Origin: Blastococcus sp. LR1
Lineage (GTDB): Bacteria > Actinomycetota > Actinomycetes > Mycobacteriales > Geodermatophilaceae
Length of the DNA: 64,000 bases
Reading direction: 5' to 3'
NCBI RefSeq assembly: GCF_020166105.1
Contig: NZ_JAIUJY010000002.1
Location: forward strand, 744,001-808,000
Position numbers and translations under genes: made by a program. Positions within the stretch are counted from its first letter, which is position 1, and every line of letters starts with the position of its first letter. Below, one piece after another: positions 55,911 to 62,944 of this stretch. Below the pieces are notes generated by a model. That model was not told the origin of the DNA. It did not search any database and saw only the letters and a list, made by a program, of their open reading frames with translations.

Positions 55911-57125
55911 GTGACCATCGGGTGGCTGGATCTCGCAGCAGGAGCCACGGGCGAGATGCTGCTCGGCGCCCTGCTCGACGTCGGCGTGCCACCCGAGGTG
56001 CCCACCGAGGCGATCGCGGCGTTGCACGTGGAACATCTGCACCTGGAGCCCCAGCAGGTGAGCCGGCAGGGACTGGGCGCCACCCTGGCGGTCGTGCACG
56101 CGGCGGCGGCCGACGAGGAGCGCACCTGGCCCGGTGTCCGCGCGCTGCTCGACGCCGCTCCGCTGCCACCGACGGTCCGGGACGGCGCCCTCGCGGTCGT
56201 CGAGCGGCTGGCCCGCGCGGCGGCGGCTGCGCAGCGGGTCGACGCCGAGGAGGTGCCCCTGCGCGAGCTGGGGACGGCCCGGGAGCTGGCCTCGATCGTC
56301 GGCGTCCTCGCCTGCCTGGAGTACCTGGAGCTGGAGCGGCTCACCGCCTCTCCCGTGGCCGTGGGCAGCGGAACCGTTCCCTTCCGGAGCGGCCTCCAGC
56401 CCGTTCCCGGCCCGGTGGTGCTCGAACTGCTGCGCGGCGTCCCGGTGCAGGCCGGCGTCCTCCCGGAGGAGACGTGCACCGCCACCGGCGCGGCGCTGCT
56501 CGCCGCCCGGGTGGACGACTGGACGCCGCTGCCCGCGGTGCGCCCGCAGCGGGTCGGCACCGGCGCCGGCGAGGAGGACCCGGAGGAGCTGCCGAACGTC
56601 GTCCGGCTGGTCCTGGGGGAGCCGTCCCGCCCGGCGCCGCTCCTGCCGGTCGTCGTGGAGGCCAACGTCGACGACCTCGACCCGCGTCTCTGGCCCGGCG
56701 TGCTGGACGCGCTGCTGGCCGCCGGCGCGTCCGACGCCTGGCTCACCCCGATCCTGGTGCAGCAGGGGCGGCCGGCGCACATGCTGTCGGCGCTGTGCCG
56801 GCCCGACGCCCTCACGTCGGTCCAGTCCGCCGTCTTCTCCGCGACCTCCACCACCGGCATGCGGGTCGTGGAGGCCCGGAAGGTCGCCCTGGAACGGAGC
56901 CTGGCCTCCGTCGACGTCCTCGGCGGGCAGGTGGGGGTCAAGGTGGCCACCGCCGGCGACCGGGTGGTCAACGTCGGCGTCGAGTTCGAGGACGTCGTCA
57001 CGCTGGCGCGGGAGCGGGACCTGCCCGTCAAGGAGGTCCTCCGCGCGGCCACCGCCGCCGCGGAGGCGGCCTACCCCGCCGACCCCGCATCCCGGGTCGA
57101 GGACGCGCCTCCGCTCTGGGGCTGA
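55911..57125 (+). CDS. larC: LarC-like nickel-pincer cofactor protein, divergent
   Basis: 404 aa in one uninterrupted frame (no frameshift site such as that described for the Lactobacillus gene). N-terminal GWLDLAAGATGEMLLGALLDVG parallels LarC's SGISGDMLLGALLDLG; TATGAALLA is the TPTGAA motif; the C-terminal region from about residue 250 (NVDDLDPRLWPGVLDALLAAG, LTPILVQQGRPA, TTGMRVVEARKVAL, YxxPVKEVLR) is well conserved. LarC inserts nickel into the pincer nucleotide. The HEVGAxDxxxDIVG motif is degraded to RELGTARELASIVG (118-131). GTG at 55911 with TACCGT six bases before it. Confidence 0.82.
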   Translation: MTIGWLDLAAGATGEMLLGALLDVGVPPEVPTEAIAALHVEHLHLEPQQVSRQGLGATLAVVHAAAADEERTWPGVRALLDAAPLPPTVRDGALAVVERLARAAAAAQRVDAEEVPLRELGTARELASIVGVLACLEYLELERLTASPVAVGSGTVPFRSGLQPVPGPVVLELLRGVPVQAGVLPEETCTATGAALLAARVDDWTPLPAVRPQRVGTGAGEEDPEELPNVVRLVLGEPSRPAPLLPVVVEANVDDLDPRLWPGVLDALLAAGASDAWLTPILVQQGRPAHMLSALCRPDALTSVQSAVFSATSTTGMRVVEARKVALERSLASVDVLGGQVGVKVATAGDRVVNVGVEFEDVVTLARERDLPVKEVLRAATAAAEAAYPADPASRVEDAPPLWG

Positions 57126-57334
57126 ATCCGCCCGCCGCGGCGCTGCCGTGTCGGCCGGAAGGGCCGCGGGTAGGAACCCCGGCCACCGGCCGGTGGCGGG
57201 CCGGGAACCGCCGGGTGGGCCTGCGGAGTTACCCGTGCGAGGGAGTCCGGCCGCGAGGGCTCAATCGGGAACCCGACTGCGCCGTTACGGAACCGAACGG
57301 CTGGAACGGACCGGCCGGACCCGGGAGGACCAGC
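57126..57334. other. Region between larC and the PAS-GGDEF gene
   Basis: 209 nt. The first part is GC-rich with several short inverted repeats (for example CCGGCC...GGCCGG) that may end larC transcription. The second part holds the FliA-like promoter at 57261. No ORF supported. Confidence 0.4.
57261..57288 (+). promoter_or_regulatory. FliA/WhiG-like promoter of the PAS-GGDEF gene
   Basis: TCAAT (57261-57265), 15 nt, GCCGTTAC (57281-57288). The geometry is identical to that of the EAL gene promoter at 21100. Predicted start near 57295 leaves a 40-nt leader with GGGAGG before the ATG at 57335. Confidence 0.45.
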
Positions 57335-58780
57335 ATGAGCAGCACGACGGAGCCCCGTGCGGCGCTCGGCCGTCTCGCTGCCCTGGCTTCCGACGACCTG
57401 CCCGCCCTGGACGCCGACCCCGCGCTCGAGGGACTCATCCGGGTCGCCGCCGCGGTGACCGGCATGACCCGCGCCTCGGTGATCAGCATGGACACCCCGA
57501 TCATGCGCGTCCTGGCGTCGGACGGCTTCCGCTACACCTCCTGGCCCCGCAAGGGTTCGGTCATCGACCTGATGATGGCGCGCGGGCCGGGCGTGCAGAG
57601 CTGCGACGACATGACCGCCGAACCCGCGTTCGCCGGCAGCCCCTGGGTGGACGGCCGCCGCGACGGGCTCCGCGCCTTCGCCTACGCCCCGGTGACCGTC
57701 GACGACGTCCTCATCGCGGCCATCTGCGTGTTCCACAACGCCCCGCACGCGTTCACCGACGCGGAGCGGGAGCGGCTCGCCGACGTCGCGACCGCTGTCG
57801 CCTCGCTCGTCCGTGCCCGCCAGCAGGCCAGCCAGCTCGCCGACCTGGCCGCCGCCAGCCAGCTGGCCCGCGCCGAGATCGCCCGCGCCCACGAGGACCT
57901 CGCCCGCTCCACCGCCTTCACCAAGGCCCTGCTCGAGGTGCTGCCGGTCGGCGTGGTCGGCGCGGACGCCGAGGGCCGGGTGACGCTGTTCAACGCCACC
58001 AGCCGCAAGTGGCACGGGATGGACGCCGACCCCGACGTCGCCCCGGCCGACATCCCGGCGACCTTCTCGCTCACCGACGTCGACGGCCGGCCACTGGAGC
58101 CGGACGAGGTGCCGCTGTGGCGCATCTACCGGGAGGGCAAGCTCGACCCGGTCGAGTCGGGGATCACGGTGCCCGGCCGGCCGACCCGCCGCGTCGCGGC
58201 CGCCGGCGCCCAGGTCCGGGACGACGAGGGGAACCTCCTCGGCGTCGTCGCCGTCCTGCACGACGTCACCGAGCAGCGCGCCCTCGAGGCGGCGCTCCGG
58301 GAGGCCGCCCTGCACGACCCGCTCACCGGCCTGCCGAACCGCAACCTGCTGCTGGACCGCCTGGACCAGAGCCTGGCCGCAGCGGAGCGGGCACAGCGCA
58401 CGATGGCTGTCCTGTACTGCGACCTGGACGGCTTCAAGCCGGTCAACGACCTCGCCGGTCACGCCGCCGGCGACGAGGTCCTCGTCGAGGCGTCGCGCCG
58501 CCTGGCCGGTGCCATCCGCCCCGGCGACACCGTCGCGCGGATCGGTGGCGACGAGTTCGTCGTCCTCTGCCCCGAGGTGGGCACCGAGCAGGCCGCGCAG
58601 GTCATCGCCGACCGCATCACCGCTGCGTTCCAGGAGCCGCTGCGCCGGACCGGCGGCGAGGAGCACCTCGTCGGCATCAGCATCGGCGTGGCCCTCTGCG
58701 GCGCCGGGGACACCGCCGACACCGCACTGGCGAACTCCGACGCCGCCATGTACCAGGTCAAGGCCAGCCGGAAGCGCTAG
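57335..58780 (+). CDS. GAF-PAS-GGDEF diguanylate cyclase
   Basis: 481 aa cytoplasmic. GAF at about 20-165 (PIMRVLASDGFRYTSWPRKG), a coiled coil at about 165-205, PAS at about 208-320 (LEVLPVGVVGADAEGRVTLFN), and a canonical GGDEF domain at about 325-480. The active site is ARIGGDEFVVLCP, with an RxxD I-site (RPGD) five residues before it, and DLDGFKPVNDLAGH. It makes c-di-GMP and is likely feedback-inhibited. Unlike the two AGDEF cyclases in this region, its motif is fully standard. ATG at 57335 with GGGAGGAC upstream. Confidence 0.9.
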   Translation: MSSTTEPRAALGRLAALASDDLPALDADPALEGLIRVAAAVTGMTRASVISMDTPIMRVLASDGFRYTSWPRKGSVIDLMMARGPGVQSCDDMTAEPAFAGSPWVDGRRDGLRAFAYAPVTVDDVLIAAICVFHNAPHAFTDAERERLADVATAVASLVRARQQASQLADLAAASQLARAEIARAHEDLARSTAFTKALLEVLPVGVVGADAEGRVTLFNATSRKWHGMDADPDVAPADIPATFSLTDVDGRPLEPDEVPLWRIYREGKLDPVESGITVPGRPTRRVAAAGAQVRDDEGNLLGVVAVLHDVTEQRALEAALREAALHDPLTGLPNRNLLLDRLDQSLAAAERAQRTMAVLYCDLDGFKPVNDLAGHAAGDEVLVEASRRLAGAIRPGDTVARIGGDEFVVLCPEVGTEQAAQVIADRITAAFQEPLRRTGGEEHLVGISIGVALCGAGDTADTALANSDAAMYQVKASRKR

Positions 58781-58860
58781 CGCCCGGCCCGCTACCGTGG
58801 TCGACCGAGAGGTCGCCTGCCCGAGCCCCGCCCGGCAGAGCCGTGCGGAGGAGTGTCGTC

Positions 58861-59454
58861 GTGATCTGGTCGGTCGTCCTGGCTGCCTTCGTCCTGGTGC
58901 TCCCGGTGGAGCTGCCCGACAAGACGCTGTTCGCCAGCCTCGTGCTGGCCACCCGGTTCGCCCCGCTCCCGGTCTTCGTGGGCGTCGGCACGGCCTTCGG
59001 CCTGCAGGTGGCGATCGCCGTCACCGCCGGCTCGCTGCTGTCGCTGCTGCCCGAGGCCCTGGTCACCGGCGTCGTCGCCCTGCTGTTCCTGGTCGGCGCG
59101 ATCATCCTGTGGCGCAGCGCCGGGGAGATCGAGGACGGCGGCGAGGCCGCGGACGCCCGCGAGCAGACGTCGTTCCTGCGCGCCGCGGCGATCTCGTTCG
59201 GCGTGCTCTTCGCCGCCGAGTGGGGCGATCTGTCACAGCTGGCCACCGCCGGCCTCGCCGCCCGCTACGAGGAGCCGCTCTCGGTCTTCGTCGGCGCCTG
59301 GGCCGCGCTGCTCGTCGTCTCCGGCCTGGCCGTGTTCCTGGGCAAGAAGCTCGCCGACCGGCTGCCCATCGCGCTCATCCGCCGGGTGGCCGCCGGGCTG
59401 TTCCTGGTGTTCGCCGTCGTCGCCGTCGTGGAGACCGTCCGCGCGCTCAGCTGA
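58861..59454 (+). CDS. TMEM165/GDT1 (UPF0016) family transporter
   Basis: 197 aa, six helices as two repeats of three. The two signature motifs are ELPDKT (about 18-23) and EWGDLSQ (about 120-126), variants of E-x-G-D-[KR]-[ST]. Members of the family exchange Mn2+ or Ca2+ for protons. GTG at 58861 with GGAGGAG seven bases before it. The coding sequence overlaps the end of the convergent TetR gene by 8 nt. Confidence 0.85.
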   Translation: MIWSVVLAAFVLVLPVELPDKTLFASLVLATRFAPLPVFVGVGTAFGLQVAIAVTAGSLLSLLPEALVTGVVALLFLVGAIILWRSAGEIEDGGEAADAREQTSFLRAAAISFGVLFAAEWGDLSQLATAGLAARYEEPLSVFVGAWAALLVVSGLAVFLGKKLADRLPIALIRRVAAGLFLVFAVVAVVETVRALS

Positions 59455-60004
59455 TCTCCGGCGTCAGCAGGGCCAGCCGTTCCACCAGCGCGGTCAGCTG
59501 CGCCTCGAGGTCGGGCCAGCCCATTCCCGGCGAAGCCACGCGGAGCGTCACGAGGCCGTGCAGCGCGGTCCAGACCAGCCCCGCGTCGGCGCGTGGGTCG
59601 CGGCTCGCGGAGCGGCCTGCGGACACGCACGCCTGCACCGCGCCGACCAGACCGTCGAACGCCTCGCCGGCATGCGGGAGGTGCCGCCCGGCGAACATCG
59701 CCCCGTAGCGGGCGGGCGCGGCCGTTCCCTGTTCGACGTAGGCCTGGCATCCGGCGACCAACCGATCGACCGGGTCCTCGACCCCCGCGGCGGCCGACCG
59801 GGTCGCGGCCAGCAGCGCGACGAACCCCTCGTCCAGGACGGCGTCCATCAGCGCGTCGAGATCGGCGAAGTGCCCGTAGACGGCGGGAGCGCTCACCCCG
59901 GCCTCGCGGGCCACCCCGCGCAGGCTCACCGCGCCGACCGTTCCTTCGCGCTCCAGGAGGGACGCGGCGGCTGACACGAGATCGGCGCGGAGGTTGCGGG
60001 GCAC
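59447..60004 (-). CDS. TetR-family transcriptional regulator
   Basis: 185 aa. HTH at about 8-50: LVSAAASLLEREGTVGAVSL, then VAREAGVSAPAVYGHFADLDAL. The ligand domain has a WTALHGLVTLR segment typical of the TetR_C_33-like group. GTG start at 60004. Divergent from a frameshifted small gene across paired operator-like palindromes, so it probably represses that gene and itself. Confidence 0.85.
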   Translation of the reverse strand: MPRNLRADLVSAAASLLEREGTVGAVSLRGVAREAGVSAPAVYGHFADLDALMDAVLDEGFVALLAATRSAAAGVEDPVDRLVAGCQAYVEQGTAAPARYGAMFAGRHLPHAGEAFDGLVGAVQACVSAGRSASRDPRADAGLVWTALHGLVTLRVASPGMGWPDLEAQLTALVERLALLTPEIS

Positions 60005-60011
60005 GGGGTCA

Positions 60012-60058
60012 CTTTACAGACGTTAAGCACGAGCCTAGAGTGCTTTACACCCGTAAAG
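60012..60058. promoter_or_regulatory. Paired TetR operators
   Basis: CTTTAC-AGAC-GTTAAG (60012-60027) and CTTTAC-ACCC-GTAAAG (60043-60058); the second is a perfect inverted repeat. Their centres are 31 bp apart, about three helical turns. The whole 47-bp region is also roughly symmetrical (AAGCAC...GTGCTT around 60025-60045), suggesting binding by two dimers between divergent genes. Confidence 0.65.
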
Positions 60059-60078
60059 TTCAGTGCGAGGAGCACTCC

Positions 60079-60434
60079 ATGCCCCTGATCCCCGACCTGG
60101 CCTGGACGGCTCCCGACCCCCGTCCGGGGCCCGGCGTCGTCGTCACCACCCACCTGCACCTGCGCCGGCTGCGCGACGTGCCGGCGTTCTTCCGCACCTC
60201 GATGGCCGTCTACCGCCAAGCGGTCGGCAGCCCGGTGTCCGGTCGGTGCGCCTGCGCGCCCGGCTGCTGGCGCGGCGGTTCACCACCGTCTCGTGGTGGG
60301 ACGACGACGCCGCTGTCTCCGCCTACGCCCGTGCGGAGCCGCACCGCTCCGCCATGCGCGACTGGCGCCCCCGCATGGACCTCGCCGACATCAGCCGGCA
60401 CCCCGGGGTGGAGGGAACTGTGCCGTCGGCGTGA
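60079..60434 (+). pseudogene. Frameshifted small protein of a monooxygenase-like (ABM/DUF3291-type) family
   Basis: The gene starts at the ATG at 60079 (GAGGAG upstream) with MPLIPDLAWTAPD and THLHLRRLRDVPAFFRTSMA, then loses frame near 60231-60235. The remaining conserved part (RLLARRFTTVSWWDDDAAV, SAMRDWRPRM) continues one base out of phase to TGA at 60432. One extra base in the CCCGG tract would restore a protein of about 118 aa. The rebuilt protein looks like an antibiotic-biosynthesis-monooxygenase-type ferredoxin-like fold (the WWDDDAAV segment). Either a recent pseudogene or a sequencing error. Confidence 0.7.
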
Positions 60435-60438
60435 GCGA

Positions 60439-61143
60439 TCAGCGGGGCCGGGCCACCAGCACCCGGAACAGGTTCTCCAGGCGATAACCGCCGTCGCCGG
60501 TCGCGAAGGGCTCGACCGCCTCGAGCACGCTGTTCCGCAGGCTCTCCGGATCGGTGGTCCGCGTCGCGGTACGGGCGACCGGGGTGGCCAGCAGCGGCTC
60601 GAGCAGGGCGTCCTCGTCGGCGTACTCGAAGGGCACGACGACCTCGTCGAGCCGCTCCACCACGAGCCCTGCCCGCTCCGCCATCGCCCGCAGCCGCGCC
60701 GGCTCGCTCACCGCCGGCCCCCGCCCCGGCCGACGTGGCGCCAGCGCCTCCTGCAGTACGCGCAGGTCGCACTCGTCGTCCCGGCCCCACACCGTGGCCG
60801 CGACCAGCTCCCCGCCCCGCCCGGCCCGGCGGAGCACCGCGACGGGGTCGGCGACGTGCATGAGCAGCTGCACCGCCGCGACGACGTCGAACGGGCCGCG
60901 CGGCGGATCCTGCGCGTGCCGCACGAGGAACGTCCCCTCGGGCACCTCGGCTGCCGCCTGCGCCACGGCGCCGTCGTCGAGATCGACCCCGGTCACCAGC
61001 GCTCCGCGATCGGCCGCCGCCCGGGCGAACAGGCCGGCGCCGCAGCCGAGATCGAGGAGGCGGGTGCCCTCCCCCACCGCGGTGGCGTCGAGCACCGTCT
61101 CGTACAGCGGCGCACCCCAGCCGCGCGGCCCGTCGTCGCTCAT
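60439..61143 (-). CDS. SAM-dependent methyltransferase (class I)
   Basis: 234 aa. SAM-binding motif I is LLDLGCGAGLFARAAADRG with VTGVDLDDGAV and FDVVAAVQLLMHVADP as the acidic loop and post-I region of a UbiE/type 11 enzyme. Substrate unknown. ATG at 61143; TAGTGT eight bases before it suggests a leaderless message. It converges on the frameshifted gene and sits downstream of the OpuC operon on the same strand. Confidence 0.83.
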   Translation of the reverse strand: MSDDGPRGWGAPLYETVLDATAVGEGTRLLDLGCGAGLFARAAADRGALVTGVDLDDGAVAQAAAEVPEGTFLVRHAQDPPRGPFDVVAAVQLLMHVADPVAVLRRAGRGGELVAATVWGRDDECDLRVLQEALAPRRPGRGPAVSEPARLRAMAERAGLVVERLDEVVVPFEYADEDALLEPLLATPVARTATRTTDPESLRNSVLEAVEPFATGDGGYRLENLFRVLVARPR

Positions 61144-61154
61144 CGGAGGCGACA

Positions 61155-62147
61155 CTATCCGCGCGTGACGAGCCCCTCGGACACCATCCAGTCCAGCGCG
61201 ACGTCGGCGGGCTCCTCGCCGTCCACGTCGACCCGCGCGTTCAGCTGCTGCAGCACCTCGTCGGTGAGCAGGTCGCTGATCGAGCCGAAGACGTCGGCCA
61301 GCTCCGGATGCGCCTCGAGCGTCTCGGTGAGCACCACCGCGGAGATGTTGTAGGCCGGGAAGAAGCCCTTGTCGTCCTCGAGCACGGTGAGGTCGAGGGC
61401 GGGGATGCGGCCGTCGGTGGTGAAGACCTCGCCGAAGTTGCACGCGCCGTCGTCGGTGGCCGTGTAGACCGCGCCGGTGTCCAGGATCCGGACGTTGTCG
61501 CGCGGCACGCCCGCCGGATCGCCGAGCGGGATCCCGTAGGCCTCCAGCATCGGTGCCAGACCGTCGTTGCGGCTGAAGAACTCCGACTCCACGCAGAAGG
61601 TGCGCTGCTCGACCGGGAGCTCGGCGAGCCCGGAGAGCGAGGTGACGTCGCCCAGCTCGGGCAGCGCCTCGGAGCGCACCGCGAAGGCGTAGGTGTTGTT
61701 CGCCTCCGCCGGCGGCAGCCAGGTCAGCCCGTTGGCCTCGTCGGCCGCGCGGACCACCTCGTACTGGGCCAGCGGATCGGCGAACGTCTCCGTCTCACCG
61801 AGGTAGGAGAGCCAGGCCGTGCCGGTGTACTCCCACTCCATGTCGATGTCGCCGTCGACGAGGCCCTGCCGGGCCGGCACCGAGCCGGGGATGTTCGTCC
61901 GGTCGACGACGTCGAACCCGGACACCTGCAGCGCGATCACCGCGATCTTGCCCAGGATCAGCTGCTCGGTGAAGTTCTTGGCGCCCACGACCAGCTCGAC
62001 GCCCTCGGCGCCCTCGATCGGCTCGATGCTGCCGGGAGCCGACGGCGGCGTGTACTGCGAGGCCGCCTGCAGCCCGCACCCGCTCAGCGCCATGGTCCCG
62101 GCGAGCGCGACGGCCGCCAGCGCGGCCCCCGGACGGTTGCCCATCAC
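61155..62147 (-). CDS. opuCC: Osmoprotectant (glycine betaine/choline) ABC substrate-binding lipoprotein
   Basis: 330 aa. Signal peptide (GAALAAVALAGTMALSGCG) with lipobox LSGC. The body follows the OpuAC/QAT pattern: ELVVGAKNFTEQLILGKI, DGDIDMEWEYTGTAWLSYLG and the later FCVESEFFSRNDGL. It should bind quaternary ammonium osmoprotectants outside the cell. GTG at 62147 (or the ATG directly after) overlaps the permease stop. Last gene of the operon within the window. Confidence 0.86.
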   Translation of the reverse strand: MMGNRPGAALAAVALAGTMALSGCGLQAASQYTPPSAPGSIEPIEGAEGVELVVGAKNFTEQLILGKIAVIALQVSGFDVVDRTNIPGSVPARQGLVDGDIDMEWEYTGTAWLSYLGETETFADPLAQYEVVRAADEANGLTWLPPAEANNTYAFAVRSEALPELGDVTSLSGLAELPVEQRTFCVESEFFSRNDGLAPMLEAYGIPLGDPAGVPRDNVRILDTGAVYTATDDGACNFGEVFTTDGRIPALDLTVLEDDKGFFPAYNISAVVLTETLEAHPELADVFGSISDLLTDEVLQQLNARVDVDGEEPADVALDWMVSEGLVTRG

Positions 62148-62944
62148 AGCCCCTTCGGCCGGGCGACGTGCTCGACGACCCGCCCCAGCCAGTCGATGGC
62201 GAGGGCGAGCAGCGCCACGAGGACCGCGCCGCTGATCAGGAGGGCGTCCAGCGAGAGGTTGATGCCGGTCGTGATGAGCACGCCCAGCCCGCCGCCGCTG
62301 ATGAAGGTCGCCAGGGTGGCGGTGCCGACCAGCAGCACCAGTGCGGTCCGGACGCCGGCCAGCAGGACCGGCACCGCCAGGGGCAGCTCCACCCGCAGCA
62401 GCACCGCCTTGGCGCTCATCCCCATGCCCCGCCCGGCCTCGATCAGGCGCGAGTCGACGCCCTGGATGCCGACGATCGTGTTCCGCAGCACCGGCAGCGC
62501 CGCGTAGACCACCAGCCCGATCACCGCCGTCCGGAACCCGAAGTCCAGCCAGGCGGCCAGCAGCACGAACAACCCGATCGCGGGCGCGGCCTGCCCGGTG
62601 TTGGCCACGCCGATGATCAGCGGGCTGAACCGGCGCATCGAGCCGCGGGTGAGCGCGACGCCCAGCGGGATCGCGATCACCAGCACGACGACCGCGGAGA
62701 CGGCGGTGAGCTGCAGGTGCTCCACGATGCTGCGCGACAGCGCGTCCCAGCCCAGCTGCCGCGACTCGGTGTCGGAGAGGTCCGCGGTGCCCCGCCAGAC
62801 GACGAAGGCCAGCACCGCGAGCAGGACCAGGACCGGCTGCAGGAGCAGCGCCCGCCAGCTGCCGCCTCCCTCCGAGGCCTCGGCCTGAGTGGCCACGACC
62901 CCGGGAGCGGCGCCGCCGGGGCGCACCTCCGTGGAGGCGGTCAT
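62144..62944 (-). CDS. opuCB: Osmoprotectant ABC transporter permease
   Basis: 266 aa with a hydrophobic N-terminal helix (about 33-50) and five to six further helices. The permease loop IEAGRGMGMSAKAVLLRVELPLAVPVLLAG contains the EAA-type coupling motif (G at the usual spacing). ATG at 62944 overlaps the ATPase stop (ATGA) and the gene overlaps the binding protein at its end, so translation is coupled. Only one permease gene is visible; a second may be fused or upstream. Confidence 0.85.
   Translation of the reverse strand: MTASTEVRPGGAAPGVVATQAEASEGGGSWRALLLQPVLVLLAVLAFVVWRGTADLSDTESRQLGWDALSRSIVEHLQLTAVSAVVVLVIAIPLGVALTRGSMRRFSPLIIGVANTGQAAPAIGLFVLLAAWLDFGFRTAVIGLVVYAALPVLRNTIVGIQGVDSRLIEAGRGMGMSAKAVLLRVELPLAVPVLLAGVRTALVLLVGTATLATFISGGGLGVLITTGINLSLDALLISGAVLVALLALAIDWLGRVVEHVARPKGL

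Noticed and set aside
60079-60434. Programmed ribosomal frameshift
   Set aside because: No slippery heptamer or downstream structure stands out at the CCCGG tract; a one-base loss is simpler.
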